In this document: positions 23,601 through 34,781 of the stretch, one piece after another | Layout of the letters: each line of letters starts with the position of its first letter | Numbering within the stretch: position 1 is the first letter of the stretch | The notes under the pieces: generated by a model | What the model saw: the letters and a program-made list of their open reading frames with translations, nothing else | Database searches by the model: none | Told to the model about the DNA's origin: nothing | Made by a program: the position numbers and the translations under genes | DNA from: Antrodiella citrinella | Lineage: Eukaryota; Basidiomycota; Agaricomycetes; Polyporales; Steccherinaceae | Direction of reading: 5' to 3' | Assembly (NCBI GenBank): GCA_004802725.1 | Contig: SGPM01000116.1 | Span: 1 to 64,000, forward strand | DNA: 64,000 nucleotides

Positions 23601-23880
23601 AGGCGCGCGTTCGAGTCCGAGACCGCCTCTCTGTGCAAGAGGGTGTTGAGGGCCCTGTGACTCGAAGCCATCGTTCATGCCGCCAAACGAATCTTGTTGA
23701 GGATGCGCGCCTCGCTCGTCGAGGAGTGGCTGTCTGTGTGGCCAACGTTCGTAAGCGCCTGTACGGCGGTCAAAGCAAACAAGTAGCAGCGACGCACCCG
23801 AACATATCGCGAGCACGAACACCAGAATGGCCAGCCTGCCAGTGTTGGTCGCCTTGAGCTTGAGGTCCATTCATGTTCAT
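20625..23880 (-). CDS. Protein with three tandem NADAR (YbiA/DUF1768) domains
   Basis: An N-terminal region of about 400 residues, rich in Gly, Pro, Gln, Met, Asp and Arg and probably disordered, precedes three NADAR domains of about 150 residues each. Each domain opens with F-x3-YFGFNN/HYGFSN/YYGFSN, has a YPTAEHLYHAFK-type motif, then SDWRD/GDWKS, MEEV...KF.QH, and closes WGxGxDGxGRNxxGK. NADAR proteins of bacteria and eukaryotes cleave N-glycosidic bonds; YbiA acts on riboflavin-pathway intermediates, and some NADARs remove ADP-ribose from guanine. Introns lie at the same three places and phase in the domains, so the triplication probably copied an exon cassette. Domain 2 has TSQHLF where domains 1 and 3 have TAEHL. 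Two starts are possible: 23870 without splicing, which adds a hydrophobic stretch, or 23880 (MNMNGPQAQG) with a 64-nt intron removing that stretch. I prefer the second. Confidence 0.85.
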
Positions 23881-24810
23881 GTTGCCCGACACGGGCGATG
23901 GTATGAGGAATGGCAAGAATATATGCAAGAGTGGGGTGTGCCAGTGGAGTGGCCAATGATGGAAAGACCCAAGGGGACAAAGGCCTTTTAAGAGTTCTTG
24001 ACGTGAGGCAGGCTGTGTATTAGATTCATGATGGACGGTTCTGCGCAATAGAGTTGCTTGGACCGTTGTTTTGTATTCCACGAGGAGCCAGAGGACCAAG
24101 AACCTTGACTACCTGCTTTGTTTTGAGCCATGTGGAGAAAACGTCCGACGAAGGTGGGTTCGCATTGACCGAAACAAGACATTCCAACAGTGCAACCGCT
24201 ACGCATGGGACCTTCGTGTCTCGCCATTCCTATCGTAAAAGACCAAACACTGGTGACCATATAGCCGATAACGAGTTAAGTAGCGCCACAGCGAGAGTGA
24301 AGGAGCAGAAAAGGGTCGCGCAAGCGCCTGTGCCACCATATATCGCACTTGCGGTTTGACACGAATACTGGCAGTACTCACAGTAGTAGGAATGGCGTTA
24401 TCAATTCTGCTATGAAATTCACTCATGTATCAGGATCCAGGACAGTCCGGGCCCGTTTGCACGTCGACATGACCTCCATCGGCGCAGTGGGCAGCGCTAT
24501 AGGTCCGCACCTCTTGATGTGTTGCATCAGCGTATGTGGATTCTGCTAAATTCTGCTACGCCTCCACGGACGTTGTGTCATTGTCCTGCCTTCTCGTACT
24601 CGCCGCAAACCGGGGTTTAGATAGGCAACTCAATCGACAGAAAACGTGGATCAATCCAAATACAACTACTACGTGAGGCGTGGCTTTGCAGCAGGTTATG
24701 CATGATCATATAGAACATAGTAGGAGAGTGGGTGAAGTGTATATCATATGAGCGTATCAATGCATGTCATCATCCTAATACCTCCCACGTCATTTTCCGC
24801 AAGATCAAAC
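23881..24810. promoter_or_regulatory. Intergenic region upstream of the NADAR gene and 3' of RPL4
   Basis: No convincing gene. Reading frames at 23988-24359 are unstructured. The 3' UTR of the ribosomal protein gene is expected at the right side and the promoter of the NADAR gene at the left. Confidence 0.35.
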
Positions 24811-26228
24811 TCAAGGAGCGAAGAGGGTCTTCAAGAAGGCATCTCCCGCGGCTTTGGGAGCCTTGGTCCTCTTCTGGTCCTTCTTCGCCTTGATTCGCTC
24901 CTGTTTGACTAATGAAGAAAGGCTTCATTAGCTGGAATGTACACGTATACATAATGGTGTTATACGTACGGATCTCCTGCCTGCGGAGGGTCTTAGCGTA
25001 TGGGTTCAGACGGAACAGAACGGCCTTGTTGACCAAGGGGTTCTTGTGCTGAGTCCAGGGACGCTTCTGGTGCTTGGAGTTAGCGGGACGAACGACAGAC
25101 TGGATCTCGTCGCTGTTGATGATGCGAGTGACATCGGGGTTGCTGATCTTAGCAGTGGGCAGGCTGATAGGAGCGAAGAAGTGAGTATTTCCGTGCACCT
25201 TATCATAAAAGAAGGCTAGGATAACATACAAGTAATCCTTCTTGTGGGTGGAAGCCTTATCGAAGGTACCGAAAACCTCATCCAACAATCCGAAAGCAGC
25301 CTCAGTCCAGATAACGAAACGACCGAGGTGACCACCGGGAGCGAGCTGGAGAAGGTTGAGTCTCCTGACGTTGACGAGCTCAACACCGGGGATGTTACGG
25401 AACGCCTTAACGATACCGTTGTCTTCGTTGTAGACAACGAGAGGGCCACGGCGCTGGCGGTGACGACGGTTCCTCAGCTTGCCCTTACCGGCACGGAGCT
25501 TGCGCGAGTTGGAGACCTTGACGACATCGTTGTACGCCTTGAGGGTCTTGAGAAGAGCGACAGCCTCCTTGGTCTTTTTGAAAGACTCGACGCCGGAGGC
25601 GATAACGAGGGGAACTTCCTCGATCTCCTCGACGCGGTGACCACGGGCGAGGACGAGGGAAGGGAGAGCGGAGGCGGCTAGAGCAGAAACAACGGCGAAA
25701 CGGCGCTGGTTCTGGTTGACCTTTACGTGCCACTTGCGCCAGATCTTGGTAGGAGCGAACATACGACCACCACGGCACATGTTACCGAAAGCAGCCTTTA
25801 TAATAGAGATTCAATCAGCCAAACAGTTCGAGGAAAACAAGGAATGTGTTACGCACCTGTCCGGAACGGTGAGTTCCTCCTCCACCAACACGGGGGATAC
25901 GGGCGACAGCACGACCAGTTCCCCAGGACTCCGCACTAGTCTGGTGACCCGCCTTCACGTTGACGGAGTACGCCTGCCTCTTGTTCTTGGCAATGCTCTC
26001 TGCATCGACAATTGGTTCACATTCCTTAATCCGAAAAACAGATATACGCACTATGGACTTGCTGGACAACATCCAACCTAATGGGGGCCGTAAGGACGGC
26101 GGGGAGAGGGAGGGAGGAGGAAGCCTCTAGACAACGCAAATGACGATCAATCCACTGCGACTGACATAGACGATGCTCGACATACCTCCGGAGATGGCGT
26201 GGACGCTGACGGTAGGACGAGAGGCCAT
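24811..26228 (-). CDS. RPL4: 60S ribosomal protein L4 (uL4)
   Basis: This structural protein lies at the polypeptide exit tunnel of the 60S subunit. The start exon [14 protein letters not shown] splices to [20 protein letters not shown], then [49 protein letters not shown] and the long core with [20 protein letters not shown]. The C-terminus is short and basic ([18 protein letters not shown], ending LKTLFAP). About 365 residues, normal for fungi. Six exons have short introns of about 55-65 nt with canonical borders (for example 24912-24968). The introns are too short to carry a snoRNA. A pyrimidine-rich stretch lies 5' of the start, as usual for fungal ribosomal genes. Confidence 0.96.
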
Positions 26229-26701
26229 TGGTTTCTTGAGGACGTTGATGAAGTCTTGAGGTCTTGACGAAGGCGAGCACGACCACTCGCGTTTCTGTGG
26301 ACGACACCAAAATTAAGGTTCACGACTATCTAGCTCTCACAAACATGCGCAAATACTGCAGTGGCTGATCGCACGTGAGTACTGAGCTGGTTGGCGCTCG
26401 CTCTCGTGCTCTCTGTCTTGTCTTTCTTCGTGTAAGATTAGATTTCGCACAATCGGCATTCTGGTAGAAAGATAAGTGATTCAATTGATTCTGCGAGATA
26501 TAGAAAATGGGCTGGAACATGTTTTAAAACTACAAATTTGAAACAAACATTAACAATGTACTGTTGATGGTGGAGTCCAAACCCTCCGCGATAACCTAGG
26601 TACTACGACTAATCGATACATACAGAGAGTAGCATTTACGCCTGAAGTAATTACGAAGCAAAACATTGGTGGGTCAACACCTTGATACAGTGCCCAACGG
26701 C
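26229..26701. other. Promoter/5' UTR of RPL4 and 3' flank of the zinc-finger gene
   Basis: No gene is seen. CT-rich tracts on the minus strand upstream of the RPL4 ATG are consistent with a ribosomal-protein promoter. Confidence 0.4.
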
Positions 26702-27764
26702 TCATCTCCAAAGAGCCATGCGGAGGAACTTGAGTATAGACTTGACAAGAACACCTAAGGGCAATGCGACATTTAGCAACACGGCGAGATACACAACAGT
26801 GACGCGTTGACTGACCGCCTGAAGCAGTGGGATGAGGCGGCGGAGAGGAGCATTCCCGGATGAGGGATGCACAGGTCCTGCGGTGCTTGTCGGCCTCACT
26901 CTTGTCCATGAACCGAGAAATACACCCGATACAGCTGTAGAAGCTTCACGTCCGAGTCAGCCCCAATGACAGAAAGGAAGAGAGAAGAAATGTACCAGTC
27001 TATATCGTGGAGGTGAATGTGTGCAGCCAGAGCTCTCACGTTGAACAAAACGGCGTTGCAATCCGGTCGCAGGCAAGGAATGCACGTCGTCACGCCCGTT
27101 CGGAAGCAGATCTTGACAGCTTCGATATTCTGACGAAATGGTAAGGATTTGAATGTGAAATGTATCAAGTCATGACACGTACTGCTCTTTCCTTCTCGTC
27201 CATGTGAAAGGGCGAGAATCGGACCCGCGGCTCGGAGTCGGTGTCATCTCCGGACAGCGTATTCGCGCGTTGCTCGGTGACCGCAGAGATCCAAGAAGAC
27301 GTATCATCCAAGCTCACGTATGCAGAGTCCGGACGCGTCACATCCAAGAGCTCAGCATAGGTTATACTGTTCGCGTCCACACCGATGTCCGATCCTACAT
27401 TGGTATCGGCAGAAGGTATTGCTTCACGCTGGAAGAGCACATCGGTACGAGCTGCACTGTGGATGACACTCTCGCGTTGTTTGAGCCTCTGAACGACGTC
27501 CTGTGCCCGAGTTTCAGACGGCGCAGACGACATCACACTGGAGGCAGCCGCAGCAGGAGACGACGCGTTGAGTTCTGGGAGGAGATCACCCAATCCAAAC
27601 AGCCCGAGCGCGGCAGGGATATAGACAGCATGTCTCTTGCTTCCAGAGTCTGCGATGCGCATAGCATGAACCTGAGTGGTGGAGACGTTGAAGTCGTTCA
27701 GCGTGAAGACCCAAGAATCTGTGTGAGGTCCAGAGACGAGATCGAAGGATTGCGGAATAGTCAT
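26702..27764 (-). CDS. Tandem C2H2 + C2HC zinc-finger protein (family copy B)
   Basis: Paralogue of the gene at 16898-17940. The first exon starts MTIPQSFDLVSG and carries STTQVHAMRIADSG and KRHAVYIPAALG, aligning with copy A. After an intron (GTACGT...GTCAG) comes CLRPDC...AHIHLH, a C-x4-C-x12-H-x3-H finger. After a second intron comes CIGCISRF...KHRRTC, a C-x2-C-x12-H-x3-C finger. A fourth exon, reached by a 61-nt GTCAGT...CTTAG intron, gives VLVKSILKFLRMALWR before the stop. This matches the basic end of copy A. Without that last splice the frame would read through a hydrophobic run, which I take as translated intron. Function unknown. Confidence 0.75.
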
Positions 27765-29268
27765 GTCTGAGGGCGCGTAGGCGAGTGCAGAATGTCGTTA
27801 ACTTGAATGTGGTGGTTGTTCAAAGGAAAAGAAGCTCGCAGCGGTAATATGCTGGCCAGTGGCCACAAAGTGTTGAGATGCCGCTGGACAGTCTTGGCAC
27901 GCGCAAAGCCACGCGTAGCCAGGATGGCCAAGCTAAGCTAGTAATATATGCCCCAGGTTTGTCGGTCATTGTCTGAAAGAGGTCGTACCGTCGCCTGGAG
28001 GCTGTATCAGATCTGCGGACAGGCATGTGGGGAAATCGCAAAGCTCCAGGCTATTGTCCGGTTGTATGAAACTCAGGGCCCTGTGCCAGCTAGAAAGACC
28101 AAGCGCAACGCGAGCGGCGAAAAGAGGGGAGAGGGGGGCAGCTAGAGCTGTGTTCATTTCTTTTCGGGACATAGAAAATATGGGGACGATTCCAAGCTCA
28201 TGAAATGTTTCAAGGTGGTTGGTGTCACTAGTCGAGGATTAGGTTGACCATTGGACGCGACGACGCGTCAGTCCGTCACGGGTGGGAGAAAGTGATGGGC
28301 GCTCGTGGCATAAGCAGATCTTGATTGAGAGATTCATGTCTTTGTTTTATCTTATCAGTGGCCACCTCCCTTGGATTTGGAAACAACACATCTTGATTGT
28401 GATTCTTGGACATAGTAGTCTTGTCGCAGATGGTCGCCCAGAACTAAGGTCGAAGGACTTGACGTACAAAGGGTCCATGCGGCAGATCTACAAAGCTTGG
28501 AACGTGAGTTCCGCCAAGAAATCCTTGATATACACGAAGCCTGGTAGGAAACACGTCTCGAAATTAGCTGTAACATTTGAATCTTTAGGGCTGGTACATA
28601 GGAGTATCAAGAGTATGCGAGTTTAGATGAGAATTTCTCACTCACAGCGTCCTCCGACTTAGCCAGGAAAGATGAACTACAGATGACAGCGACAGGCCCT
28701 GTGAAGCGAAGCCACTTTTCTTCAACAATTTTGAACTCCCCGCGCGAGGTTTGAGTGCACTCTGGCTTAGTGTTCCGAGTCGCAGCCTGCGGGAGGTGAA
28801 TTTTGTGTCGGCTGTCCGAAGACTGCGATCCGCTGAGCGTCTACCGTACCTTCTCCACCATTTCAGGACAACAACGTTCGAGTCGATCGCGGATCTGGCC
28901 GCAACGCCGTGAGTCCGTCCACTTGATTCTGAATGTATTATTCGGAATCGAGCAGCTCCTTATGACTTCATATTGACAATATTTATATGTTCTGTCTGAC
29001 CATGAGACCACAATCTACGCGTCCCATGCTCCGGCCAGCAGCCTCAAGACAGTCGCCAATGTTATTTCGATCGTAAATATCGATGCCTATCAGTGAGTCA
29101 TTATTCGTCATTATTATTGTGCGTCTCGTGCATGGGAGTCATTGGGACTCTGGCTTTCTAATGCTGCCGCGGAAAATCTCATATCATTCTCTCTTATAGC
29201 GAGTCGACGAAGGGTCATTACGGCCATCCCTTTCTTCTTCCTCCTGGGCATCGATTTGCCGGACCGAC
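27765..29268. other. Long intergenic stretch, no confident gene
   Basis: About 1.5 kb between the divergent zinc-finger gene and the aminotransferase. A 114-codon frame at 28282-28626 has no recognisable motif. The last 300 bases should hold the aminotransferase promoter and 5' UTR. Confidence 0.4.
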
Positions 29269-31067
29269 ATGGGTGACTTGCCGGTGTTGAACCTGCTTCC
29301 CGACGAGTTTTACGAGCAGTTCCTCTCGGAGTTGGCGGTCAACCGTACCGACGATGCCAGTGAGTACACTTCTTTCATTGAGTGTTACGGCGTGGCATTG
29401 ATTGTGATTGTCCTTGCAGTCCGTGAGTTGATGCCCCTAGAGAACCGCCCAGGCCTTATCTCTATGCTTGTCGGCAAACCCAACAGCTCGAGCTTCCCAA
29501 TAACGTCGTTGTCTTTCACGGCTCAAGACCCTAATGACGCTTCGAAAGAGATAGCTATTCGTCTCACTCCTGAAGAGCTCGAAGTTGGACTGCAGTACAG
29601 CCCTACTCAGGGCGTCCCCGAATTTGTGGATTGGCTTTACAAGCTGCAGGAGGTGTCCCACGGGCGGAAGAGAGGCGAAGGATGGAAGCTGAGTGTCGGA
29701 AATGGCTCACAAGACTTGCTATACAAAGTACAACGCGACGGTCATCACATCCCCGTTCAACGTAATGCTTACCGTGTATTTGCCAGGCCGTTACCTCGTT
29801 CGTCAATCCCGGAGATCCTGTTTTCCTCGAGGCACCCATGTACCCGTACGTCTTGATCCTTGCTATTCGTCTAAATACGCGTCCTCATGTCATTCAATCT
29901 TCTCCAGAGGTGTGATCCCGCTGTTTCAGACTATCCGCTGTAACATCTACGGTATGTTCATACTTTTCTTCAATATTATACTTTCGCTGACATGTCTGCG
30001 TAGAGGTGGAGACCGATGCGAAGGGAATATGCTCGCATAAGCTACGCGCTATGCTTGAGTCATGGCCGGCATCAAACCCGAAGCCCAAAATCCTGTATAC
30101 CGTTCCAGTGCGTGTTCAGCCGTCTGACTCCGTAGCTGACATCTCAAGAATGTCCTTGAATAGTATGGCTGCAACCCTACTGGCATGACCGCAACGCTCG
30201 AGCGGCGACTTGAGATCCTCGCACTTGCCCGTGAACACAATTTCGTCATCCTGGAAGGTGTGCCAGTCACTTCCTCACAATTTCACCGCTTGACTGACCT
30301 ACGCACTATCCTTAGATGATCCTTACTTCTACGTATACTACGGTACCGCACCCCGACCACCGTCTTATTTCTCATTGGAACGCGAGCAGCCAGACGTCGG
30401 ACGCGTGATTCGCTTTGACAGTTTGTCCAAAGTCTTGTCGTCTGGTTTACGATTGGGTTTTGCCTCAGGGCCTTTGACACTTATGAGAGCGATCGACCGA
30501 CACGTGAGCTATTCCGGCTTCTCAGTCGCTACACCCTTACTGGTCCTTACCTCTTCCTGACGCAGAGCACCAACGCGAATCTACAGCCCAATTCCATGGC
30601 ACAAATTTTGGTCATCAGCGTTCTCAGCCGTTGGGGTCACGATGGGTTTTTGACTCACACCCAGCGTGTCTCAGAATTCTACCGTGCAAAGCGTGACGTA
30701 TTCGAGACGGCCCTCCGGCGGCATCTTACGGGACTCGTAGAGTGGGTCACCCCAGAGTCAGGCATGTTCATGTGGTCCGTCCTTCTCCCCTCTTGGCGTC
30801 ATGTAGGCGTCTGACTCGTCGTGTTGTAGGTTTAAGCTTCTACTGACCGAAGATGACGACGAAGAAGGCGACTCAGCAGCAGCTATCCGCACGCACGCCT
30901 TCGAGCGGGGTGTTCTCGCTTTGCCGGGAACAGTCTTTCTACCGAGTGGCCGAAAGACAGCGTACGCACGCGCGTCGTTCAGCTTGTTGGAACCTCCGCA
31001 AGTTGATGAGGCACTAAGAAGATTGAAAGATGCCATCCTGGATGCCAGGAGTGCGGCGAAGAAGTAG
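29269..31067 (+). CDS. PLP-dependent aminotransferase, class I (aromatic / 2-aminoadipate / kynurenine type)
   Basis: A fold-type I transaminase of the Aro8/KAT-II group, moving amino groups between aromatic amino acids, kynurenine or 2-aminoadipate and 2-oxoglutarate. The start MGDLPVLNLLPDEFYEQFLS is followed after a short intron by MLVGKPNSSSFP (GKPN is a group signature). Then come LQYSPTQGVPEFVDWL, GNGSQDLLYKAVTSFVNPGD, YGCNPTGMTATLERR, EDDPYFYVYYG and the PLP-lysine segment FDSLSKVLSSGLRLGFASG. The end has GVLALPGTVFLPSG and YARASFSLLEPPQVDEA (the arginine binds substrate carboxylate). About 470 residues over roughly eight exons. The exact substrate cannot be fixed from sequence. Confidence 0.88.
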
Positions 31068-33024
31068 ATGGTTTCCACCCTGCGTGCTCAGGGCTGAGAT
31101 TTGAGGTGTTTCAGATCTTCAGGAAGGGAAAACACGGTCGTGAGGGCTCTGCGTACCGGATTTATACAGGCCGTGAACGGTCAGGACGTACGACTTGTGG
31201 CGTTACCCATACAGTGTATAATCACTGGCGTTAGATGGCGCAGATATATTATGTTCCCGTGAGGACCTGTGTTGATCAGATACCATGATTATAGAAATCT
31301 CATTCCAAAGCAAGCTTAGAATATGTACGTGTGCAGATGCCCCTTAAGTAAGTAAGTCCGAATCTAACAAGAGGCTGTCCGAGTCCCAACCATTGTTGTG
31401 AGCAGCGACGGCGACGAGAACCTTCGGACATCGGGCACGTACTTCGTCATCACAAGAAGCAGCTTGGGTATGTTCGGCGCGTCCATTGCAGCAGCTCTCC
31501 TTTGCTCTCATGCATAGCCGACCTTTTCAATAGCTGTCTACAATAAGACGTATTGTATCTTGATCGAAACAGGACATTTCCTGGAACTGAATGACATGCC
31601 GAACGCTTCAGTAACAGCGGTTTCGAAACGTTTGAGGCACGCACCTTTCGCTCGCAGCAAAACAATATAAACCGGTCATAGCCACCATCATGACCTTCAG
31701 AAGCCTTACCATCTTGCGGTCCTTCTCGAACCCTGCGGAGTTGATTTTGTGGCTTTCTGGCACTCGCCCGAACCCTTCCGAAGGCAAGGGCCTTGTCAAA
31801 TGGTGAGAGACTTGACTGATTCGGAAGTAGGCCGGAGAGATAAGGTCAGTGCTGCGTCCCACTAATCTTCCTCCCCTGCTGAGTGCGAAATCGTTTCTGA
31901 CAGGAATGATGTGAACGCCGGCCTGGGATCTACATGAGTGGACGTGTTGGACTCACCGCATAGTAGGTGGTGGGACGCACATATTCGTACAGCGTGAGCG
32001 TGATCGGGCATGCGGGGACGTCAAACGACGCATATGATTCTTCCCCGCAACCCGCAGACACGGGAGTTCGCCTCAGCTGCTCCGAATGGCGCGCCAAATC
32101 TGCACCAGGGTTTCGGTAGCTTTCAGTGGCTTCCAATGTGCGTGAACTCGTGGGTTGAACTGACCTGATGTAACAGATGGTGGGACACCATTGACCCTGT
32201 GCGGCGTTTGATACATGTAACATACTGTAGTCCAGAGGTCGGATCGCATTCTGCAGAGGTCAGCGATTTGCCAAAGATTTACCGTAGTCCACCGCTAACA
32301 CGTATTCTGATACGTTGACTCCCAAATGATCCACAATACAAAGCGGCAGGGAGAATATTCTATTCTCCATGCTGCATAGTGTAGACGAAATGCGCGTTCG
32401 GGTGGACCGTGACGCAACAACGGCCGGACGAAATCCAGAGAATGTAATGCTACGAATGGGGAGATGAGAATAGACTTTTAACGAGCAAAAAAATCGTACA
32501 GCTGTGCTCGGAGGACTCAGATACGCTTGCGTCGGAGAGCTGCAAAACGGAATCTAATGATAGTAATGACAATGAAACGCATGTTACTCCACAAAGCAAT
32601 GAGCGGGGCTACGGAGGTATCCTTGGGTGTCACAAAATACCTCGATGACGATGAGGACAACGTTATTAAACCTGAGACCTGAAAGGCCTGACAGTGAACG
32701 CGATGGACGAGTAATTTCAAATAAATTATGCACGTGAGGAACACGATCACATGATCCTGCGATAACACATCAGAATAATTGGATCAGTAAGCGCATCTTA
32801 GGAGTGGCACGTCGGTACATAATACCACGCCCTCCTTCTTCTCTCCTTCTTCAGTTCTTCGTCGGCGGAAATCCGTGTTATAGGTACGTTTTCCGTGTCC
32901 TACCCGTTTGCGTCTTTCTGATCTCTTTTGCTGTGCACGACGACTTCGCGATTTCCATCTGTATGACTTCACTCTCCAACAGCAATCAAACAATCCGCAC
33001 CGTCAATTCGCAATAAACTCATCA
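31068..33024. other. Long intergenic stretch, no confident gene
   Basis: Nearly 2 kb with only short frames on both strands (the longest is 97 codons at 31930-32223 minus, with no known motif). It contains the 3' UTR of the aminotransferase and the 5' UTR of the small Cys-rich gene. Confidence 0.4.
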
Positions 33025-34204
33025 ATGGCCAGTACTCACCACGACGCCGTTCCTGTCGATGCCTGCTTTGCCGTCAAGTGCGACACATGCGGAAAGACAA
33101 CTTGGAAGGTATGTTCTTACCCATTCGTGGATAGAGCTCCGTCACGCCACATGCGTATGTGCTGGCAAGATCATCATGTCTCGATTCCTCTTGCATCATG
33201 ACCCCCTCGTGTTCTTCCCGCGTGAAGTGGTGAAGCCCAAAAAGTGAGGTGATCTATGTAGATCATCATCACTTTGCTGCACCTTGGTGGCCGTCGCGGA
33301 GGACGATTTTCAGGAGACGCAGACGTCACCATGACCTTAGTTTTCATAGCATCCGACTTCATTAGTTGCCGATATGATTGCTCGTGTTGTCGTCCTTTTA
33401 ACACCCTCGTTCTGTCTCCACACTGTCCCTGTTCTCACTGACACGTATCTTCGTCTTGATTTCTAGGGCTGCGGGAGACATATCGATTCTGTAAGTCCCA
33501 CACATCTTGCCCGTCTTCGCTTAGGCTGGGGGCTAGAGAAGCCACAACCATCACATCATCACGCCGTCAAATATCGCTGGAGTTTGTATTTCACAGACAT
33601 AGTGCGCCACACCAATGGCCTCCTCGTGGTTGCACCGTTGCAGTTTTACAAAATGCCGGGCGGTGCGGAGAGTCTGGAAGACATCCGCGCCCCTCTGCAA
33701 TCTGCTCACGCTTCTGACGAGACTCGAGAGTCCTGAATTGCTTTATTGACGGTACGCTCCATCGACTTCTGATGGGCTTTGGTATCCGGCGATTCCAACG
33801 TCCTGGGCCAGCCAGGACGAATGCTACGGTGCTGGCGCCTATTTCATGGACTGGCGATCCGTACCTTCCGCATTGCGGTAAATGAGATGGTCGCTGTGCG
33901 GAGCTCATTGAGGATGGTGGCCCTGGCCAACAGACTACCGTTCGAGAGACGGGGTTGGTTGGGGGTCTCTGTGAACGTTGGAACCTCTCCGAATGCTGCA
34001 GACGTTGCTGCAAGAAGGTCCGGGGACTGACACGCGCGGGGAAGAGACCCTCGTTGTCGTGAGATTATGGTGCTCGTTGGAGTAGCTCCACTACTGCGTT
34101 CGCGACGAGTATTATGTGTGAGCGGGCACTGACTACCTCTACTTCCTATGCAGGTGATGAAGGACGTCAAGGAGGAGGACAGGTGTGTGTGCCCTCGCGA
34201 GTAG
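33025..34204 (+). CDS. Small Cys-rich protein, 52 residues, with two long introns
   Basis: Three small exons (33025-33108, 33467-33490, 34154-34204) encode a 52-residue protein. Exon 1 gives MASTHHDAVPVDACFAVKCD, TCGKTTWK; exon 2 GCGRHIDS; exon 3 VMKDVKEEDRCVCPRE. The CDTCGKTTWKGCG and CVC cysteines suggest a single bound metal. I recall short proteins of this pattern in many fungi but know no function. The splice borders are canonical (GTATGT...TCTAG, GTAAGT...GCAG), and the exons add to exactly 53 codons including the stop. The introns (358 and 663 nt) are far longer than others here. Confidence 0.75.
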
Positions 34205-34781
34205 ACTGCGGCTGCAGGGTCGACGTGTCGGAAGATGAGAACTTAAAGAAGTCAATAACTAGCGAAAATGGAATGTTTTGATACTGTAATATGTCCGAGA
34301 TGCTGCTACGAAGCCAGCGAGGAATGTCCGGGATTGTGTACGAGTGATTTGAGTTTTACGGTGTGTTCCTACCGCCAGCACGAACGGCCGAACGCTAAGA
34401 CGTATGCGAGGAAAGGCGAGGAACCGGAGAGGCAGGCTCTTAGTTCAAGAAATTTACTCGCCGCGAGCAGGCAACACAAGCGCCCGCAGTGTCCCGCCAA
34501 GGCCAAAAGACTCAATGGGCGTTCTAGGAGGCGATTGCCTTTTTGGGAAGGTGTGACCCGGAGATGTGACCCAGCTGTTATACTTACAGGTGCACCCTGG
34601 GCGCCTGCGCTGCTGATTCCTGAATCCCCGCCACCGACTCTCAGTGAGCCCCTCCCCTCCCCGTCCTCGTCGTCGCCGCCGTCGTCCCCGACATCGTCGA
34701 CACCACTCTCCCCGTCCTCGACACTGGCTCTTACATCTCCGACGCCCTCCCCACCCAGGCCAGGTGCCGTCAACGCCAGCC
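34205..34781. promoter_or_regulatory. Upstream region / 5' UTR of the CaMKK-like kinase
   Basis: The frame is open but low-complexity (CCGTCCTCGTCGTC-type runs at 34650-34760), which reads as Ser/Pro or Arg repeats. I treat it as UTR. Confidence 0.4.

Noticed and set aside
24811..26228. snoRNA genes in RPL4 introns, as in animals.
   Set aside because: The introns are only about 55-65 nt and show no C/D or H/ACA box arrangement.
28282..28626. A 114-codon plus-strand frame in the long gap before the aminotransferase.
   Set aside because: No motif, no splice-compatible neighbours and no homologous pattern known to me.
31930..32223. A 97-codon minus-strand frame.
   Set aside because: Isolated, with no recognisable domain or continuation.
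34268..34781. An upstream extension of the CaMKK-like kinase frame or a separate Cys-containing protein.
   Set aside because: The sequence is low-complexity Ser/Pro runs without a domain and is better read as 5' UTR.
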